This document shows positions 1 through 5,756 of a DNA stretch of 6,980 nucleotides, piece after piece (the first letter of the stretch is position 1; each line of letters starts with the position of its first letter). Location: assembly GCA_902478395.1 (NCBI GenBank), contig CABSKZ010000147.1, forward strand, positions 1 through 6,980. The letters run 5' to 3'. This stretch comes from an uncultured Eubacteriales bacterium (GTDB taxonomy: Bacteria; Bacillota; Clostridia; UBA1381; UBA9506). Under the pieces are notes generated by a model. It had not been told where the DNA came from. It ran no database searches and worked only from the letters and a program-made list of their open reading frames with translations. The position numbers and the translations under genes are program-made.

Positions 1-43
1 TTAATGACGAAAGCGCATTTTTCTTTTTCTCCATATCTACCAT
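1..43 (-). CDS. rpoD: Start of the gene after dnaG, probably RNA polymerase primary sigma factor RpoD (partial)
   Basis: Only the first 14 codons lie in the window; they read MVDMEKKKNALSSL and the frame is open at the edge. The ATG (43..41) sits one base after the dnaG stop codon and has a full AGGAGG ribosome-binding site 7 nt upstream, so a real gene start here is well supported. The product name is inference: in Firmicutes dnaG is normally followed by rpoD (sigA), whose N-terminus is a short, Lys-rich, poorly conserved segment like this one. None of the diagnostic sigma regions is visible. A second in-frame ATG (codon 4) is possible but is further from the ribosome-binding site. Confidence 0.62.
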   Translation of the reverse strand, partial: MVDMEKKKNALSSL

Positions 44-44
44 G

Positions 45-1823
45 TCAGCCCCTCCTCCCTGTATTTTTACGGATTAATTCGTTAATTTCCTCCACCTTGC
101 CTTCCTTCGCAAGTTGTTTCATCCTGTTGTTCATCAACTCACCCTTCAATTTCGTTATGGTATCACGCACTGCCTGTGCGCTGTCGCATTGATATTCCTT
201 GTACAATATCGCCGCTGCCTGCTGTTTGAGCGGGCCATCTATAAATGAAAGAAAACCGGAAGCATCCGCCTCCTGCGTTTTGCTTTTGTATGCCATAATT
301 GCGTCAAAAATCTTACTGTTCGTGTCGTTGGCGAACAGGCTGCCATCCGCTTCTTCTTTCGCCATTTCATAGGCTTTCTGATGAAAGAAAATGATATTGA
401 GCAGCATTCGTTCCGCTTTATATGTAGTTGTGCTGCCCGATTCAACAGATGCGGTACGTGCCTGCTCCACTTCAGCCGGCAGCCGGTTTTGTGTGAAAAC
501 TTCCTTTTTTACCGCTTTCTTTTCCCTGGCATATATGAGCTTGTTAATTTCAGCGTTGATAGCCTCCTGCGAGATATCTGTTTCAAGCGAAATCCGCTTG
601 ACATAAGCCTCGCGCTCCACCGTGTTTTCCACCTGTGACAAAATTTGCGCGGCTTCGTTCACAAAAGCCACTTTTTCTGTCACTTCCGTGATGTCATACT
701 CTTTTCGGATGCGCAAAATTTTGTACTCTACCGCAGCTTTTGCATTATTTAAAAGGTCCCGGAAGCTCTCACTCCCCTTTTTCAGAATAAATTCGTCCGG
801 GTCTTTTGCGCCGGTGTATTGAACAACCTTAATCACATTTCCTGCTTCCGCCAAAATGTCAATTGCTTTAAGCGTGGCTTTCTGTCCTGCCTCATCACTG
901 TCATAACAGACATAAACCTCGCTTGCATATCGTTTCAGAAGCTTTGCCTGATCCAGTGTAAACGCCGTTCCAAGCCCTGCGACAACATTGGGAATCCCCC
1001 GTTGATTCAGGCTGACAACGTCCATATACCCTTCTACAAGAATAATCCCCTGTTTCAATCCAAACTGCTTCGCAACGTTGAGCGCAAACAAGTTTCTGCC
1101 TTTGAAAAAAACTGGAGTTTCCGGCGAGTTCATATATTTTGCCGGATCCTCGCCCAGCGCCCTGCCGCCAAATGCCACAACGCTGCCGCGGACGTTGATA
1201 ATCGGAAACATCAGACGGTTGCGGAATTTGTCATACACTCTACCCTTATCATTTCTGACCGCCAGGCCGGCCGTTACGATTTCCTCCGGCGAATATCCCT
1301 CCGCTTTCAAATATTCCGTCAGATCCGTCCACTCATCCCTTGCATAGCCGATGCCAAACCGCGTAATCGTATGCCGGTCCAGCCCGCGCTTCACGACATA
1401 TTCATGTGCGCTTTTTGCCTCTTTATCTAAGAGGTTGTTCACAAAATGCCGGGCGGCCTTAACGTTCATCTCATAAATGCGCTGCTTCAAATTATGTTCA
1501 TCACGGCTTTCCCGATAGGAAGACTGTTCTTCTTCCAACTGGATTCCCGCGCGCTGCGCCAAAAATTTAAGCGCGTCGACAAAATCGAGGTTCTCTATCC
1601 GCATCACAAAATCATAAATATTTCCGCCTGCGCCGCAACCAAAGCAATAGAAGAGCTGTTTATCCTCACTCACATGAAACGAAGGCGTTTTTTCCTTATG
1701 AAACGGACACAGGCCGGTAAAACTTGTCCCATTCCGTTTAAGTTGGACATAGGAGGACACAACGTCGACAATGTTATTAGCCCGCGAAACCTCGCTAATT
1801 GAATTTTGCGAATATCTTGGCAA
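45..1823 (-). CDS. dnaG: DNA primase DnaG
   Basis: 592-aa primase, near the usual ~600 aa, which makes the short RNA primers for replication together with the replicative helicase. The N-terminal CHC2 zinc finger is intact: C39, H42, C60 and C63 in CPFHKEKTPSFH...FYCFGCG. The RNA polymerase domain carries the basic segment YDKFRNRLMFPI (197-208) and a TOPRIM fold with EGYMD (E264, D268), YDSDEAG (D308, D310) and KDPDEF (D341, D343), the acidic metal-binding residues of the family. After a polar linker (about 435-466), the C-terminal domain (about 467-592) matches the helicase-binding region. The start is TTG (1823..1821): it gives the family-typical beginning before SRANNIVDVVSSYV, while the first internal Met lies beyond the zinc finger. 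It follows dgt by 236 bp and ends one base before the next ATG. No sign of damage. Confidence 0.97.
   Translation of the reverse strand: MPRYSQNSISEVSRANNIVDVVSSYVQLKRNGTSFTGLCPFHKEKTPSFHVSEDKQLFYCFGCGAGGNIYDFVMRIENLDFVDALKFLAQRAGIQLEEEQSSYRESRDEHNLKQRIYEMNVKAARHFVNNLLDKEAKSAHEYVVKRGLDRHTITRFGIGYARDEWTDLTEYLKAEGYSPEEIVTAGLAVRNDKGRVYDKFRNRLMFPIINVRGSVVAFGGRALGEDPAKYMNSPETPVFFKGRNLFALNVAKQFGLKQGIILVEGYMDVVSLNQRGIPNVVAGLGTAFTLDQAKLLKRYASEVYVCYDSDEAGQKATLKAIDILAEAGNVIKVVQYTGAKDPDEFILKKGSESFRDLLNNAKAAVEYKILRIRKEYDITEVTEKVAFVNEAAQILSQVENTVEREAYVKRISLETDISQEAINAEINKLIYAREKKAVKKEVFTQNRLPAEVEQARTASVESGSTTTYKAERMLLNIIFFHQKAYEMAKEEADGSLFANDTNSKIFDAIMAYKSKTQEADASGFLSFIDGPLKQQAAAILYKEYQCDSAQAVRDTITKLKGELMNNRMKQLAKEGKVEEINELIRKNTGRRG
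51..56 (-). promoter_or_regulatory. Ribosome-binding site of the gene after dnaG, embedded in the dnaG 3' end
   Basis: The minus strand reads AGGAGG here, 7 nt before the ATG at 43..41. These bases also encode the Gly-Arg-Arg-Gly tail of DnaG. The site decides the first ATG as start and implies that ribosomes finishing dnaG can reinitiate directly on the next gene. Confidence 0.8.
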
Positions 1824-1833
1824 CGTTTTTTCT

Positions 1834-1839
1834 CTCCCT
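1834..1839 (-). promoter_or_regulatory. Ribosome-binding site of dnaG (supports the TTG start)
   Basis: The minus strand reads AGGGAG, 10 nt upstream of the TTG at 1823..1821. This is a weaker match to the anti-Shine-Dalgarno sequence and longer spacing than at the other genes in the window, which together with TTG suggests modest translation initiation of primase. Confidence 0.6.
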
Positions 1840-1991
1840 GCAAATCAAATTCTTCTTGGATATTCTGCCCGGTATGGCTCTGAACTTATATGATTTATGC
1901 CATATCTTAAGGGATATTCCGACGACTGTCCAGGCATCCGGCAAACAGAAAGCGACATATAGTTTTTCGACAGCCAGACAGAAATTCCTTC

Positions 1992-2016
1992 AAATTTGAT
2001 AGAATTAATCAAATTT
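1992..2016. repeat. Perfect 9-bp inverted repeat downstream of dgt
   Basis: AAATTTGAT and ATCAAATTT flank a 7-base centre. On the plus strand a T-run follows (to 2019), but no plus-strand gene ends here; on the minus strand, the direction of dgt, the repeat is followed by GAAGGAA, not a T-run. It is therefore not a good terminator for dgt. An operator-like DNA palindrome, a weak RNA hairpin at the dgt 3' end, or chance in AT-rich DNA are all possible. Confidence 0.5.
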
Positions 2017-2059
2017 TTTACCGCACTAACATATTATCCAAAATATAACATTTTATACA

Positions 2060-3061
2060 TTACCGAATGCTCCAACCTTTCGGAACAAACAGCTCGTTAA
2101 ACTGATAAATTGCATAATTATCGGTCATGCCCGCGATATAATCACAAACGACACGTTCAACGCCCATCTCTTCAACCATATTCCTGTCGTCCTCCGGCAG
2201 CTTCATCGGATCCCGAAGGAAGGTTTCAAATAGCATTTCGATGATATTTTTCGCCTTTTTTTCCTCCCGTTTCGCCACGTTGCTCATATAGACATTTTCA
2301 AACATGAAACGGCGAAGTTCCATCATGGCCGCGTAGGTTTCGTCCGACATTTTGATTTCCGGGCGGTCCATGCTGTTTTCGATGGTATCGACAATCATAG
2401 TATTAATCCGCACGCCATGGGAATCGCCCAAAACATCTGTACAGCTTTTCGGTATTACAGAAGCATCAATAATCCCGCCCCGCACGGCATCATCGATGTC
2501 GTGGTTAATGTACGCAATCCGGTCAGCCAATTTAATGATTTTCCCCTCAAGCGTTGCCGCCTCATTCTCTCCCGCATGATTCAGAATGCCGTCCCGCACT
2601 TCGAATGTTAAATTCAGGCCGCTGCCGCCTTCCAGCATGTCCACAACACGCAGGCTCTGTTCATAGTGTTTAAATCCAGCGGAACAAATTTCGTTCAGAA
2701 CCGCCTCGCCGGAATGCCCGAAGGGTGTGTGCCCCAGGTCGTGTCCCAACGAAATCGCTTCCGCCAAATCTTCGTTCAGACGCAAAGCCCGCGCGATTGT
2801 GCGGGCAATTTGCGAAACCTCCAGCGTATGCGTCAGCCGCGTCCGGTAATGATCGCCTTCAGGTGACAGAAATACCTGTGTCTTGTGTTTTAAACGGCGG
2901 AATGATTTTGCATGGATGATTCGGTCGCGGTCCCGCTGGAATTCCGTTCTAACCGGGCACGGCTGCATGGGCTTCAGCCTCCCGCGGCTCTGGTTTGACC
3001 GTTTTGCATACGGCGACAAGGTTTGTTCCTCAATCCGTTCGCTCATTTCCCGGATTTGCAT
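2060..3061 (-). CDS. dgt: Deoxyguanosinetriphosphate triphosphohydrolase-like HD-domain protein
   Basis: 333-aa member of the Dgt-type HD superfamily, which hydrolyses dNTPs to the deoxynucleoside and triphosphate and so helps set dNTP pools; the preferred dNTP cannot be told from sequence. The metal-binding set is present: H78 (RLTHTLEV), the H107-D108 pair (GHDLGHTPFGH) and D180 (KLADRIAYINHD). The segments SPYAKRSNQSRGR (16-28) and EFQRDRDRIIHAKSFRRLKHKTQVF (40-64, key residues R43, D44, R45, R55, R56, K58) are family signatures. The ATG at 3061 was chosen because it gives the standard N-terminus and has GAGGAG 7 nt upstream; the same frame is open further upstream to 3259 but that part runs through the promoter and terminator. 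It has its own promoter and lies upstream of dnaG, consistent with a replication-linked role. Confidence 0.94.
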   Translation of the reverse strand: MQIREMSERIEEQTLSPYAKRSNQSRGRLKPMQPCPVRTEFQRDRDRIIHAKSFRRLKHKTQVFLSPEGDHYRTRLTHTLEVSQIARTIARALRLNEDLAEAISLGHDLGHTPFGHSGEAVLNEICSAGFKHYEQSLRVVDMLEGGSGLNLTFEVRDGILNHAGENEAATLEGKIIKLADRIAYINHDIDDAVRGGIIDASVIPKSCTDVLGDSHGVRINTMIVDTIENSMDRPEIKMSDETYAAMMELRRFMFENVYMSNVAKREEKKAKNIIEMLFETFLRDPMKLPEDDRNMVEEMGVERVVCDYIAGMTDNYAIYQFNELFVPKGWSIR

Positions 3062-3068
3062 AAAATCA

Positions 3069-3074
3069 CTCCTC
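3069..3074 (-). promoter_or_regulatory. Ribosome-binding site deciding the dgt start
   Basis: GAGGAG on the minus strand, 7 nt before the ATG at 3061..3059. It rules in this Met over the several in-frame Met codons further upstream, none of which fits the protein family. Confidence 0.85.
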
Positions 3075-3113
3075 GCTGTGCTGATATTCCGCTGTGGAAA
3101 CATATTACTTCTT

Positions 3114-3141
3114 TTTATATACCCCGTTTTTCCACTGTTAA
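3114..3141 (-). promoter_or_regulatory. Predicted sigma-A-type promoter of dgt (and probably dnaG and the next gene)
   Basis: On the minus strand, -35 TTAACA (3141..3136, 5 of 6 matches to TTGACA) and -10 TATAAA (3119..3114, 5 of 6 to TATAAT) are separated by 16 bp. Transcription would start near 3107, leaving a leader of about 45 nt before the dgt ATG. It lies just downstream of the terminator at 3202-3245, where a new transcription unit is expected. Confidence 0.65.
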
Positions 3142-3201
3142 AACAAATATATGCTAATTTTTGCAGAATATTATTCAAATACTGATACATACTGAGGAAT
3201 G

Positions 3202-3245
3202 AAAAAGCCTGCCGGATTCCGCTCAGGAATACCGAAAGGCTTTTT
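3202..3245 (-). terminator. Rho-independent terminator after nfnB
   Basis: Nine-base arms AAAAAGCCT (3202-3210) and AGGCTTTTT (3237-3245) pair perfectly. The 26-nt interior pairs further: ATTCC (3216-3220) with GGAAT (3226-3230), and CGG (3213-3215) with CCG (3232-3234) across a one-base bulge. Read on the minus strand the stem is followed by its own T-run, ending the nfnAB transcript 79 nt after the nfnB stop. The symmetric A-run and T-run would also let it work on the plus strand, though no plus-strand gene is present. Confidence 0.85.
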
Positions 3246-3323
3246 GAATGACGAATCATACACCAGCGCTATACAAACATGGCGTTATTTTGTGTTTCTT
3301 AATATTAGCGCGTTTTCGTCTGT

Positions 3324-4721
3324 TTATTTATGATACTTATTCTGAATATAAGCATCTATAGAGACCGCCGCGGTTTTTCCCGCTCCCATGGCAAGAATAA
3401 CCGTAGCCGCACCCGTTACGGTATCTCCTCCGGCGAACACGCCTTCTTTGCTCGTTGCTCCGGATTCGTCCGCAATAATGCCTCCCCATTTCTGAGTTTC
3501 TAAGCCTTCTGTTGTATTTTTAATGAGCGGGTTCGGCGTCTGTCCAATAGCGATAATAACGGTATCAACATCAATGGTATACGCAGAGTCCTGTTTCGCA
3601 ACCGGCCTTCTTCTTCCGCTTGCATCAGGTTCTCCAAGCTCGATTTCCACACATTCCATCGCAGTAACATACCCGTTCTCATCGCCCAGAATTTTAGTCG
3701 GATTCGTCAGTAAGCGGAACTCAATTCCCTCTTCCTTGGCATGGTGTACTTCCTCCAACCGCGCTGGCATCTCTTCCTCACTCCGGCGGTACACGATATA
3801 TACATGCTCCGCCCCAAGCCGCTTCGCGCAGCGTGCCGCATCCATGGCAACGTTGCCGCCGCCGACGACAGCTACCGCTTTTCCAACCTCAACCGGGGTA
3901 TCGACTTCGGGGAACTGGTAAGCCTTCATCAAATTAATTCTTGTCAGAAACTCATTCGAGGAATACACACCGTTCAGGTTTTCACCCTCGATTTTCATAA
4001 AGCTTGGCAACCCTGCTCCGGTTCCGATAAATACCGCATCATAGCCATCTTCCAACAGTTCATCGACGGACAGGATTTTTCCAATCACCATATTGGTCTC
4101 TATCCTGACGCCCAGTTTCTTTAAATTATCAATTTCTTTCTGTACAATATCTTTTGGAAGCCGGAACTCCGGAATCCCATACATCAAAACGCCTCCAGCG
4201 GTATGAAACGCTTCCAAAACCGTAACCTCATACCCAAGCTTCGCCAGGTCGCCCGCACAAGTCAGGCTTGCCGGACCGGAACCGACAACCGCCACTTTGT
4301 GGCCGTTCGCCGATGGCTGTTCTGTTTGGGCGGAACCGTGTTTCATAAACCAATCCGCAACAAAACGTTCCAGCCGGCCAATACCAACGCTTTCTCCCTT
4401 AATAGCCCTGACACAATGCTTCTCACACTGGTTCTCCTGCGGGCAAACTCTGCCGCAAACCGCAGGAAGCGCATTGGTTTCCTTAATTTTGTAATAGGCG
4501 CCTTCAAAGTCGCCCTTCGCAACCAGTTCAATAAATTCCGGTATTTTTACGCTGACAGGACAGCCGGTCATGCAGGGTTTATGCTTGCAGTTGAGGCAGC
4601 GCTGTGCTTCCTCCACCGCCATTTCTTCGGTATAACCGAGAGAAACCTCTTGAAAGTTTTTATTTCGTATTTCCGGCTTCTGCTCCGGCATTGCCACTTT
4701 ATTCAGGGACATATTAGGCAT
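3324..4721 (-). CDS. nfnB: NfnB: NADPH-binding large subunit of NADH-dependent ferredoxin:NADP+ oxidoreductase (GltD-like)
   Basis: 465-aa iron-sulfur flavoprotein of the glutamate synthase small-subunit family. Two N-terminal cysteine groups suit two [4Fe-4S] clusters: C42, C45, C50, C54 (CLNCKHKPCMTGCP) and C89, C93, C99, C103. An FAD-binding GSGPAS follows (147-152), then an NADPH-binding Rossmann segment GGGNVAMDAAR (287-297) with RRSEEEMPA (312-320), and the C-terminal flavin motif AGGDTVTGAATVILAMGAGK (430-449). Databases often call this protein GltA or GltD, but no glutamate synthase large subunit is adjacent and the upstream partner is an NfnA-type protein. The NfnAB complex bifurcates electrons from NADPH to ferredoxin and NAD+, or runs in reverse to make NADPH. 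The start at 4721 fits the family N-terminus and lies 8 nt from GGAGG; an extension to 4751 is unlikely. It overlaps nfnA by 8 nt. Confidence 0.9.
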   Translation of the reverse strand: MPNMSLNKVAMPEQKPEIRNKNFQEVSLGYTEEMAVEEAQRCLNCKHKPCMTGCPVSVKIPEFIELVAKGDFEGAYYKIKETNALPAVCGRVCPQENQCEKHCVRAIKGESVGIGRLERFVADWFMKHGSAQTEQPSANGHKVAVVGSGPASLTCAGDLAKLGYEVTVLEAFHTAGGVLMYGIPEFRLPKDIVQKEIDNLKKLGVRIETNMVIGKILSVDELLEDGYDAVFIGTGAGLPSFMKIEGENLNGVYSSNEFLTRINLMKAYQFPEVDTPVEVGKAVAVVGGGNVAMDAARCAKRLGAEHVYIVYRRSEEEMPARLEEVHHAKEEGIEFRLLTNPTKILGDENGYVTAMECVEIELGEPDASGRRRPVAKQDSAYTIDVDTVIIAIGQTPNPLIKNTTEGLETQKWGGIIADESGATSKEGVFAGGDTVTGAATVILAMGAGKTAAVSIDAYIQNKYHK

Positions 4722-5562
4722 TTGCCTCACCTCCGAACAATCTGCATTCATGCTTCTTCATTGATTCCTGTTCCTGCTTTTTATACATTCCCTGACGGCG
4801 CATCGCACCGTCAAAGTCCACCAAATGCCCGTCAAAATCAGGCCCGTCGACACAGGCAAATTTGGTTTCGCCGCCTACCGTTACCCGGCAGCCGCCGCAC
4901 ATTCCCGTTCCATCTATCATAATTGGATTCATGCTGACGATGGTTTTGATACCATACTCTTTCGTCAGATTACACACCATTTTCATCATAATCAACGGCC
5001 CAATTGCAATGACCAAGTCATACTTTTCACCGTTTTCAATTTGTTCCTTAAGCGCGTTCGTAACAAATCCCTGATGGCCGTTTGACCCATCGTCCGTCAT
5101 GACAAACGTTTTGTCACTGGCCGCCCGGACCTTATCTTCCAAAATAATTAGCTCCTTGTTCCGGAAACCGATAATGCTGTGCACCTCCGTCCCAAGCCGT
5201 TTGAGTTCCTTAGCCTGCGGATATGCAATCGCAGTCCCAAGTCCGCCGCCGATAACCGCAACTTTTTTGTAGCCTTCCAGTTCCGACGCTCTGCCCAGCG
5301 GGCCGACGAAATCCAGCAGGGAATCGCCTGCTTCGAGCGTTCCAAGCTCCTTTGTCGTTTTGCCGACTTCCTGAAATACAATCGTAACGTTTCCTTTTTC
5401 CCTGTCGTAATCAGATATGGTCAGAGGTACCCTCTCTCCGCCCTCTGCAATCCGGAAAATGATGAATTGTCCGGGCTGTGCCTTTTTGGCAATGAGAGGC
5501 GCTTCTATTTCCATCAGCTTAACCTGCTCGTTAAGCGTTTCTTTTTTTACAATTTTATACAT
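4714..5562 (-). CDS. nfnA: NfnA: NAD-binding small subunit of NADH-dependent ferredoxin:NADP+ oxidoreductase (dihydroorotate dehydrogenase electron-transfer-like)
   Basis: 282-aa flavoprotein of the ferredoxin-NADP reductase/PyrK-like family. Residues 1-95 form the FAD domain with RVPLTISDYD (44-53) as flavin-binding motif; the NAD domain follows with IGGGLGTA (104-111). The C-terminal [2Fe-2S] site shows only three Cys, C222, C225 and C237 (MCGGC...FACVDGP), with D217 just before in MIDGTG; an Asp plus three Cys ligand set is reported for NfnA of Thermotoga, so D217 is the likely fourth ligand. Paired with nfnB, it is the subunit that carries the bifurcating or NADH-side chemistry inferred for the family. 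PyrK and sulfide dehydrogenase subunits are close relatives; the adjacent GltD-like gene favours Nfn. AGGAGG lies 6 nt before the ATG. The polar tail (258-282) contains H271 and C273 and ends in the overlap with nfnB. Confidence 0.88.
   Translation of the reverse strand: MYKIVKKETLNEQVKLMEIEAPLIAKKAQPGQFIIFRIAEGGERVPLTISDYDREKGNVTIVFQEVGKTTKELGTLEAGDSLLDFVGPLGRASELEGYKKVAVIGGGLGTAIAYPQAKELKRLGTEVHSIIGFRNKELIILEDKVRAASDKTFVMTDDGSNGHQGFVTNALKEQIENGEKYDLVIAIGPLIMMKMVCNLTKEYGIKTIVSMNPIMIDGTGMCGGCRVTVGGETKFACVDGPDFDGHLVDFDGAMRRQGMYKKQEQESMKKHECRLFGGEANA
4727..4734 (-). promoter_or_regulatory. Ribosome-binding site of nfnB inside nfnA
   Basis: GGAGGTGA on the minus strand, with GGAGG 8 nt before the nfnB ATG. 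The same bases encode the Gly-Gly-Glu near the NfnA C-terminus. The site decides the start at 4721 over the in-frame ATG at 4751. Confidence 0.85.
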
Positions 5563-5568
5563 GGCGTA

Positions 5569-5574
5569 CCTCCT
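5569..5574 (-). promoter_or_regulatory. Ribosome-binding site of nfnA
   Basis: AGGAGG on the minus strand, 6 nt before the ATG at 5562..5560; a consensus site that predicts strong translation. It lies 19 nt downstream of the leader stem-loop and is not part of that stem. Confidence 0.85.
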
Positions 5575-5593
5575 GTTAAATGATATATTTCAA

Positions 5594-5628
5594 TTTACAT
5601 GCAGCAGTTCCATGTTGCTACATGTAAA
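5594..5628 (-). promoter_or_regulatory. Stem-loop in the nfnAB leader (possible cis-regulatory RNA or operator)
   Basis: In the minus-strand transcript TTTACATG (5628..5621) pairs with CATGTAAA (5601..5594), then a U-G wobble (5620/5602), then AGCA (5619..5616) with TGCT (5606..5603), closing a 9-nt loop. This gives 13 continuous pairs. The non-Watson-Crick position is a wobble only in minus-strand RNA (it is C-A on the other strand), which agrees with an RNA function in nfn mRNA. No T-run follows, so it is not an ordinary terminator. It lies about 25-60 nt after the predicted transcription start and before the nfnA ribosome-binding site. No known riboswitch class is recognised. Confidence 0.6.
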
Positions 5629-5659
5629 AAGGCTGTCAATGAAAACCCCTATCTGAATT

Positions 5660-5688
5660 ATTATACTACAAAATCCGACATTTCGCAA
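5660..5688 (-). promoter_or_regulatory. Predicted sigma-A-type promoter of nfnAB
   Basis: On the minus strand, -35 TTGCGA (5688..5683) and a perfect -10 TATAAT (5665..5660) are separated by 17 bp. Transcription would begin near 5653, giving a leader of about 90 nt that includes the stem-loop. This allows nfnAB to be expressed independently of typA. Confidence 0.8.
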
Positions 5689-5756
5689 GATTCCGAGGTG
5701 ATTTTATTAACCTGCAATGTTATTTCCGCCCGCCATAGCTGTTCAGGAAATGCAAT

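Larger units (their letters stand above)
1824..2059 (-). other. 236-bp non-coding spacer between dgt and dnaG
   Basis: No convincing gene on either strand. It holds a perfect inverted repeat next to dgt (1992-2016), a TGTCGAA heptamer on the minus strand (1966-1972), and the dnaG ribosome-binding site (1834-1839). I found no -35/-10 pair with good spacing and no hairpin followed by a T-run on the minus strand, so read-through transcription from the dgt promoter into dnaG is the simplest reading. The half nearest dgt is AT-rich; the middle is more mixed. Confidence 0.7.

Noticed and set aside
819..1430. 203-codon plus-strand reading frame opposite dnaG
   Set aside because: It lies wholly antisense to well-conserved primase motifs and its translation resembles no family; a shadow frame.
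1858..1920. Repeated word GAATATCC (1858-1865, 1912-1919), with a related GGAATATC in the dgt leader (3083-3090)
   Set aside because: Eight-base AT-leaning words with no regular spacing or conserved flanks; likely chance.
1845..2012. Possible 55-aa small protein (TTG start, minus strand) in the dgt-dnaG spacer
   Set aside because: Its start lies inside the palindrome, no ribosome-binding site is seen, and the composition looks random; kept only as something to test by conservation.
3062..3259. In-frame upstream extension of dgt by 66 codons
   Set aside because: It crosses the terminator and the promoter, has no family similarity, and the ATG at 3061 has an ideal ribosome-binding site and family-typical N-terminus.
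4722..4751. Ten-codon upstream extension of nfnB starting at an ATG at 4751
   Set aside because: It adds non-family residues, and the GGAGG site points to the ATG at 4721.
4203..4922. 239-codon plus-strand reading frame opposite nfnB and nfnA
   Set aside because: Antisense to the conserved cysteine and flavin motifs, with no recognisable domain; a shadow frame.
5634..5639. Perfect TTGACA on the minus strand in the nfn leader as a second -35 box
   Set aside because: No -10-like hexamer occurs 16-18 bp downstream; the sequence there is the stem-loop.
5594..5688. Rex (NADH-sensing repressor) operator in the nfnAB promoter region
   Set aside because: The palindrome does not resemble the TTGTTAA-n-TTAACAA type consensus of Rex sites.
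5722..5751. Inverted repeat ATTTCC/GGAAAT right after the typA stop as a terminator
   Set aside because: Only 6-bp arms around an 18-nt loop and no T-run afterwards on the minus strand.
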